Origin: an uncultured Lachnospiraceae bacterium | GTDB taxonomy: Bacteria > Bacillota > Clostridia > Lachnospirales > Lachnospiraceae | DNA length: 19,268 nt | Assembly (NCBI GenBank): GCA_910584695.1 | Contig: CAJUBR010000055.1 | Span: forward strand, 1 to 19,268 | Reading direction: 5' to 3' | Part shown: positions 15,582-19,268 of the stretch, one piece after another | Layout: every line of letters starts with the position of its first letter | How positions within the stretch are numbered: position 1 is the stretch's first letter | The notes under the pieces: generated by a model | What the model was told of the DNA's origin: nothing | The model's database searches: none | What the model saw: the letters and a program-made list of their open reading frames with translations, nothing else | Translations under genes and position numbers: made by a program

Positions 15582-16229
15582 ATGGGACAACAACAAGGAA
15601 ATCCGAAGGAAGAAGAAAAAAAGGAAATGGTCGTACGCAAAAATGGGGAGTTAGTCATTCCAAGAACCGGATTATCGGTAAAGGGTGAATTATCGGTAAA
15701 AGGGGAGCTGGCAGTAAAGGGAGAACTGGCAGCGATCAACGAACTGGCAAACAGGGGAGAACTGGTAATTCCCGGAGAGATAGATAAAAAGGATGATACG
15801 GACCGGATCATTATCGTGGAAAGTGTAAAAGCGGCAGTAGACTATTTAAAGGAGACAGAAGGGAATATTCTGGCTGCTACAGGTGCCTTGGAAATATATG
15901 AATATACAAAGCTTGAGGATTTTGAAAACCGGATTTACGCAAGGGTTTTTCCGAATAAAGATATTATAAAGGTATGCACAGATATGGGAATTTGCGGGCA
16001 GCATTTGATCGGAATGAAGGGTCCTTGTTCTAAGCTGATGAACCATGCAATGTTAAAGGACTTTCATATTCGGTATCTTGTTACAAAGGATGCCGGCATA
16101 TCAAGCGGTTTTTTGGAAAAGATGGAAGCAGCATTTGAACTGGGAGTAAAAGTCATTGTGGTAGCGGTTGCTTATCATGAGGAAGAGGAAGTTGAAAAAA
16201 TAAAAAGGTTAAAGGATCAGGCAGATTAA
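15582..16229 (+). CDS. Hexapeptide-repeat protein with a C-terminal CbiJ/CobK-like half domain
   Basis: A 215-residue protein with two distinct parts. Residues 1-30 are charged and polar. Residues 31-66 are six tandem hexapeptides (LSVKGE, LSVKGE, LAVKGE, LAAINE, LANRGE, LVIPGE). From about residue 75 the sequence resembles the second half of precorrin-6A reductase (CbiJ/CobK). Marks include ILAATGALEIYEY, NRIYARVFP, GMKGPCS (145-150), LVTKDAG (166-172) and GFLEKMEAAFELGVKVIVV. Full CbiJ/CobK proteins are about 250 residues with two alpha/beta halves; the first half is missing here and the repeat takes its place. No other cobalamin genes are nearby. Precorrin reductase activity is therefore doubtful, and a derived ligand-binding or regulatory role is possible. 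The start follows TTAGGAGGTATAT. Confidence 0.8.
   Translation: MGQQQGNPKEEEKKEMVVRKNGELVIPRTGLSVKGELSVKGELAVKGELAAINELANRGELVIPGEIDKKDDTDRIIIVESVKAAVDYLKETEGNILAATGALEIYEYTKLEDFENRIYARVFPNKDIIKVCTDMGICGQHLIGMKGPCSKLMNHAMLKDFHIRYLVTKDAGISSGFLEKMEAAFELGVKVIVVAVAYHEEEEVEKIKRLKDQAD
15672..15779 (+). repeat. Six tandem 18-base units coding for hexapeptides
   Basis: Six in-frame units begin at 15672, 15690, 15708, 15726, 15744 and 15762. The first three are nearly identical at the protein level (L[SA]VKGE) and the last three diverge. Flanking GELVIP appears both before the array and across its end. The decay toward the 3' side suggests older copies there. Confidence 0.85.
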
Positions 16230-16247
16230 TCTTTGAGGGGAACGAGG

Positions 16248-16282
16248 ATGAAAAAAAGATACTTATTATTTTATTATATATG
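16248..16282 (+). other. A7 run placing the natural start of the YdcF-like gene out of frame
   Basis: An ATG at 16248, with GAGGGG and GAGGA upstream, runs straight into seven A residues. As written, this frame ends after 17 codons. With one more A the frame joins the downstream gene and reads MKKKILIILLYMFAAF, a typical membrane-anchor start. The ATG at 16280 that opens the long frame has no ribosome binding site. Confidence 0.6.
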
Positions 16283-17008
16283 TTTGCAGCATTTTCCCTG
16301 ATATATTTTGCAGTGATGACAGTGAAACTCGGTCTGGGATACCGGTTTAACTTTGTATGGCTTTTGCTGGGACTTTTTTTTATCGGGACTGCATTTGTGC
16401 TTACCTTTTCAAAACAGGGAGTCAGCAGGCTGCCTAAGCCGGTGCTGTTTTTTATAGAAACCATTATTTTGGCAGGCTGTCTGCTGTTTGTAGTAGTAGA
16501 GGGTATGATTATCTGGAAAGGAAATATGCTTCCTGAAAACAATGCAGATTATCTGGTAGTACTGGGTGCCCAGGTAAGAGGGACAAAACCGTCTTTGGTT
16601 TTAAAGTACCGGATTGAGAAAGCGGCTGAGTACTTGAAGGCACATCCGGATGTAAAGGTAGTGGCAAGCGGAGGGAAAGGTGCGGATGAAGAGATTTCCG
16701 AGGCAGAGGCAATAAAAAGAGGACTGATAGAGTGCGGAATCGACCAATCGCGGATTTATATGGAAGAACAGTCCACCTCAACAAAGGAAAATCTTGACTT
16801 TTCAAAGCAATATCTGGATATTGAACATCATAATATTATAATTGTAACATCAGATTTTCACATATTAAGGGCGGTGGGGATTGCCAGAAAAACCGGTTAT
16901 CGGAATGTAGAGGGATTAGCGGCAAAATCGGTATGGTATCTGATACCCAACAATTATGTCAGGGAGTTTCTCGCTCTTATGAAAGACAAACTGGCTGGTA
17001 ACTGCTAA
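16280..17008 (+). CDS. YdcF/SanA/ElyC-type (DUF218) membrane protein
   Basis: A 242-residue open frame. The C-terminal part (from about residue 92) is a DUF218/YdcF-like domain. It shows DYLVVLGAQVRG, LKYRIEKAAEYLKAHP, VVASGGKGADEEISEAEAIKRGL, STSTKENLDFSK and IIVTSDFHILRAVGIARKTG. Family members are linked to cell-envelope integrity, but their biochemistry is poorly known. Before it lie three hydrophobic helices (about residues 1-15, 24-43 and 55-75). The first is incomplete here: an upstream ATG at 16248 with a good ribosome binding site would add 11 residues, but is out of frame by one base at an A7 run. The gene starts 18 bases after the CbiJ-like gene and is probably in the same transcript. 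Confidence 0.85.
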   Translation: MFAAFSLIYFAVMTVKLGLGYRFNFVWLLLGLFFIGTAFVLTFSKQGVSRLPKPVLFFIETIILAGCLLFVVVEGMIIWKGNMLPENNADYLVVLGAQVRGTKPSLVLKYRIEKAAEYLKAHPDVKVVASGGKGADEEISEAEAIKRGLIECGIDQSRIYMEEQSTSTKENLDFSKQYLDIEHHNIIIVTSDFHILRAVGIARKTGYRNVEGLAAKSVWYLIPNNYVREFLALMKDKLAGNC

Positions 17009-17032
17009 AATTAAGGGTCTTTAAAATTTTTG

Positions 17033-17061
17033 TTGAAAAAGCAGGAGATTTAGGATATAAT
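17033..17061 (+). promoter_or_regulatory. efp promoter
   Basis: TTGAAA (17033-17038), a 17-base spacer and a perfect TATAAT (17056-17061) form the best vegetative promoter in the window. Transcription would begin near 17068, giving a leader of about 80 bases before efp. Confidence 0.75.
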
Positions 17062-17147
17062 ATTGATAGTTGAGTGCTTGTATAAGAGATATGCAATCTT
17101 TTATCGGTACGTATGATATGTGATTTCTATTAAGGAGGATTTTTATA

Positions 17148-17711
17148 ATGGCAACTATTTCAGCAGGTGATTTCAGAAATGGTGTAACAATTGAGTTTGA
17201 GGGTAATATTTATCAGATTATTGAATTTCAGCATGTGAAACCGGGTAAAGGTGCAGCATTTGTCCGTACAAAATTAAAGAATATTGTAAGTGGCGGTGTG
17301 GTTGAGAAGACGTTCCGTCCAACCGAGAAATGCGAGACTGCCCATATTGATAGAAAAAATATGCAGTATTTATATGAAGACGGTGATTTATATTATTTTA
17401 TGGATAATGAAACCTATGATCAGATTGCATTGAATGCAGAGCAGGTTGGCGATTCCTTAAAATTTGTTAAGGAGAATGAGAATGTAAAGGTTGTGTCCCA
17501 TGCGGGTAATGTATTTGCTGTAGAACCTGAGATTAATGTAGTATTAGAGGTTACTGAGTGTGAACCGGGGATTAAAGGCAATACTGCGACAGGTGCAACA
17601 AAGCCTTGTACGGTTGAGACAGGTGCGACGCTTAATGTTCCGTTATTTGTAAATCAGGGTGATAAGATTATGATTGATACCCGTACTGGAGAATATCTGT
17701 CAAGAGCTTAA
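17148..17711 (+). CDS. efp: Translation elongation factor P
   Basis: EF-P enters the ribosomal E site and relieves stalling at polyproline stretches. It has 187 residues, close to the standard 185, with the three beta-barrel domains expected. The N-terminal KOW-like domain carries the loop HVKPGKGAAF. K34 at its tip is the position that is modified in many bacteria; no modification enzyme is present in this window. The middle OB domain (YLYEDGDLYYFMDNETYDQI) and the C-terminal domain (GATLNVPLFVNQGDKIMIDTRTGEYLSR) are intact. The start follows TAAGGAGGAT. It has its own promoter and terminator and sits upstream of spoIIIAA, as in many clostridia. Confidence 0.97.
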   Translation: MATISAGDFRNGVTIEFEGNIYQIIEFQHVKPGKGAAFVRTKLKNIVSGGVVEKTFRPTEKCETAHIDRKNMQYLYEDGDLYYFMDNETYDQIALNAEQVGDSLKFVKENENVKVVSHAGNVFAVEPEINVVLEVTECEPGIKGNTATGATKPCTVETGATLNVPLFVNQGDKIMIDTRTGEYLSRA

Positions 17712-17750
17712 TATCTTTACCATTAATTGAAAAATCAGTATAAGTATGAG

Positions 17751-17784
17751 AAAACCGTGGAAAATTTATTTTCCACGGTTTTTT
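17751..17784 (+). terminator. Strong intrinsic terminator after efp
   Basis: A perfect 14-base stem (17751-17764 with 17769-17782) around a 4-base loop, with CCGTGG/CCACGG at its core, ends in six T residues (17779-17784). The A-rich left foot means it could also work on the other strand. It isolates efp from spoIIIAA. Confidence 0.92.
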
Positions 17785-17814
17785 CTTTTAAACTATCATA
17801 TAGAATAAGAATGG

Positions 17815-17842
17815 TAATATTTTTGTATTTGCAACATATATT
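17815..17842 (+). promoter_or_regulatory. Sigma-E-like sporulation promoter for spoIIIA
   Basis: TAATATT (17815-17821) fits the sigma-E -35 consensus KMATATT. After 13 bases, CATATATT (17835-17842) fits the -10 consensus CATACANT at all but one position. It lies between the efp terminator and spoIIIAA, about 85 bases before the start. The spoIIIA operon of Bacillus subtilis is known to depend on sigma-E. Confidence 0.6.
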
Positions 17843-17926
17843 AAATGTATGAGGATAATTGTATGGGTTGTCCTTTTAAGGAGAATGATATTCGTTGTAC
17901 TAGGATATTCTGATCAGGGAGGATAT

Positions 17927-18886
17927 ATGGCAAAAAAAGAAGAAATTTTAAAAATATTATCATCCGAACTCCGCAAAATTCTGGAATCCGCCAGGCTGGA
18001 TTTTGAACTTTTGCAGGAGCTGAGACTTAGGATGATGGAACCGTTTATTATTATTTATGATGGAGAGGAATTTTTCGTTTCTAAGGCAGGAACGTTGGAA
18101 AAAAATGCAGAAGAGGGCTATGAGGTTACACCGGGTGACATTAAGGAAACCCTGGAATATATCAGCAGCTTTTCGCTATATGCATATGAGGATGAAATCA
18201 GGCAGGGGTTTATAACCGTACAGGGGGGGCATCGGATTGGACTTGCCGGCAAGGTGGTTTCCGAACAGGGAAAGATAAAATGCGTCAAACATATTTCTTT
18301 TATCAATATCCGTATGTCCCATGAAAAGAAGGGATGTGGAAAAGAGATACTGCCCTACATATATAATGGAAACCAGATCTGCCATACTTTGATCATATCA
18401 CCACCGGGATGCGGAAAAACTACTTTATTAAGGGATTTGGTGCGTCTTGTCTCAAATGGCTGTAAAGAACATCCGGGGATTAGTGTGGGGGTAGTGGATG
18501 AACGTTCGGAGATCGGGGCATGTTACCGGGGAGTTCCGCAAAATGATATCGGGATGCGGACCGATGTATTAGACTGCTGCCCAAAAGCAGAAGGAATGCT
18601 TATGATGATACGCAGTATGTCCCCTGCCATTATTGCCGTGGATGAAATCGGAAAGCGGGAAGATATTGAATCTCTCGCCTATGTTATGAACTGCGGGTGT
18701 CAGATGTTGGCAACGGTTCATGGTTCTTCGATTGAGGATATTAAAAATAAACCGGTATTGAGAAAGCTGGTGGAGGAAAAGCTGTTTAAGCGTTTTGTTG
18801 TATTATCGGGAGAAAGAAGACCGGGTGAGATCGAAAATATTTTTGATGAGCGCGGAAGTGTTTTATATGACAAATATGTGGGATAG
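17927..18886 (+). CDS. spoIIIAA: Stage III sporulation protein AA (ATPase)
   Basis: SpoIIIAA is the cytoplasmic ATPase of the SpoIIIA-SpoIIQ channel that joins mother cell and forespore during engulfment, and it resembles type II/IV secretion ATPases. The frame opens at 17849, but the ATG at 17927 follows AGGGAGG and gives 319 residues, a normal length. Walker A is PPGCGKTT (159-166). Walker B lies in SPAIIAVDEIG, and CQMLATVHG resembles the sensor region of secretion ATPases. The N-terminal part contains ELRLRMMEPFIIIYDG and FITVQGGHRIGLAG, which are typical of the family. spoIIIAB begins 17 bases after the stop. A sigma-E-like promoter and the efp terminator lie upstream. Confidence 0.95.
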   Translation: MAKKEEILKILSSELRKILESARLDFELLQELRLRMMEPFIIIYDGEEFFVSKAGTLEKNAEEGYEVTPGDIKETLEYISSFSLYAYEDEIRQGFITVQGGHRIGLAGKVVSEQGKIKCVKHISFINIRMSHEKKGCGKEILPYIYNGNQICHTLIISPPGCGKTTLLRDLVRLVSNGCKEHPGISVGVVDERSEIGACYRGVPQNDIGMRTDVLDCCPKAEGMLMMIRSMSPAIIAVDEIGKREDIESLAYVMNCGCQMLATVHGSSIEDIKNKPVLRKLVEEKLFKRFVVLSGERRPGEIENIFDERGSVLYDKYVG

Positions 18887-18903
18887 AACAGGAGAGGGTT
18901 TAT

Positions 18904-19268
18904 ATGTTTTTAATATGCAAACTGACGGGTGTGGTGTTTGTTATGGCTGGTACCGGATACTTTGCAGTCAGTATGAATCAGACTTTGGAAAGGAGGAATC
19001 TGGAATTAAGGAAACTTTACAGTATTCTGCTTCAGTTAAAGAGTGAGATACAGTATATGGGAAATACACTGCCGGAAAGCTTTCAGAAGTTGTCGCATCA
19101 TGCAAAGGAACCATTTGCAGGGTGGCTTAACAAACTGACAGAAAGAATGGAACAAAAGGAAGAAGCTTCTTTTCAGGAAATCTGGAAAGAAGAATTAGAA
19201 TGTCTGTATGAATGTTCTGCGTTTGAGAAGGAAGATATAGAACCGTTACAGGAATTATCGGACAAGCT
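18904..19268 (+). CDS. spoIIIAB: Stage III sporulation protein AB (partial, cut by window end)
   Basis: The start of spoIIIAB, the second gene of the spoIIIA operon. The ATG at 18904 lies 9 bases after GGAG; 121 codons are present before the window ends. It begins with a hydrophobic helix (about residues 7-21, LTGVVFVMAGTGYFA) and then has a helical cytoplasmic region. That region includes LERRNLELRKLYSILLQLKSEIQY and NTLPESFQKLS, matching the family pattern in which a tight turn is followed by T.LPE. Family members resemble GspF-like secretion proteins. The call depends on both the N-terminal pattern and the position after spoIIIAA. Confidence 0.9.
   Translation, partial: MFLICKLTGVVFVMAGTGYFAVSMNQTLERRNLELRKLYSILLQLKSEIQYMGNTLPESFQKLSHHAKEPFAGWLNKLTERMEQKEEASFQEIWKEELECLYECSAFEKEDIEPLQELSDK

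Noticed and set aside
15497..15811. 104-codon minus-strand ORF rich in serine and SPFTD repeats
   Set aside because: It is the antisense reading of the 18-base repeat in the CbiJ-like gene; the repeat keeps other frames open.
18795..19046. 83-codon + strand ORF over the spoIIIAA end and spoIIIAB start
   Set aside because: It is out of frame with both recognised genes and is a shadow of them.
1..19268. CRISPR arrays, tRNA or rRNA genes, insertion sequences, prophage genes
   Set aside because: No spaced direct repeats, tRNA cloverleaf or CCA end, transposase or phage-like protein was seen on either strand.

Overview
The window looks like chromosomal DNA of an anaerobic, spore-forming clostridium, most likely a member of the Lachnospiraceae. 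This rests on the moderately AT-rich sequence, strong GGAG-type ribosome binding sites, a complete spoIIIAA and the start of spoIIIAB on the right, archaeal-type LeuC/LeuD and Asd, and a dihydroxyacid dehydratase that seems to be the oxygen-labile type. Nothing looks like a phage, plasmid or insertion sequence. Almost all genes lie on the + strand; the exception is one LysR regulator.

Layout. (1) 1-1254: the last 38 codons of a probable shikimate kinase, then an M24 Xaa-Pro aminopeptidase. (2) 1287-5814: a divergent LysR regulator, a small unknown ORF, then leuC, leuD, a 56-residue membrane protein and leuB. (3) 5815-9480: ilvD and ilvB, each with its own probable promoter; no ilvC or ilvN is present. 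(4) 9499-11758: serC-serA, ending at a hairpin terminator. (5) 11981-14064: an OmpR-type response regulator and its histidine kinase, overlapping by 4 bases. (6) 14065-14362: a 298-base stretch without a clear gene, ending in a promoter. (7) 14363-15492: asd with a terminator. (8) 15582-17008: an unusual protein made of hexapeptide repeats plus half of a CbiJ/CobK-like domain, followed by a YdcF/SanA-type membrane protein whose natural start is out of frame across an A7 run. (9) 17148-17784: efp with its own promoter and a strong terminator. (10) 17815-19268: a sigma-E-like promoter, spoIIIAA and the start of spoIIIAB.

How it fits together. LeuC, LeuD and LeuB perform the isopropylmalate steps of leucine synthesis, IlvB and IlvD perform steps of the common branched-chain pathway, SerA and SerC make phosphoserine, and Asd makes aspartate semialdehyde for Lys/Thr/Met. 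The window therefore holds an amino-acid biosynthesis block of about 15 kb placed between pepP and efp, two genes that in many clostridia lie next to each other just upstream of spoIIIA.

Most worth a second look: the tiny GSDGPT-motif membrane protein between leuD and leuB; the CbiJ half-domain protein with an 18-base tandem repeat; the A7 frameshift at the start of the YdcF-like gene; and the sigma-E-like promoter before spoIIIAA. I did not find a wholly new multi-gene system that I could defend.
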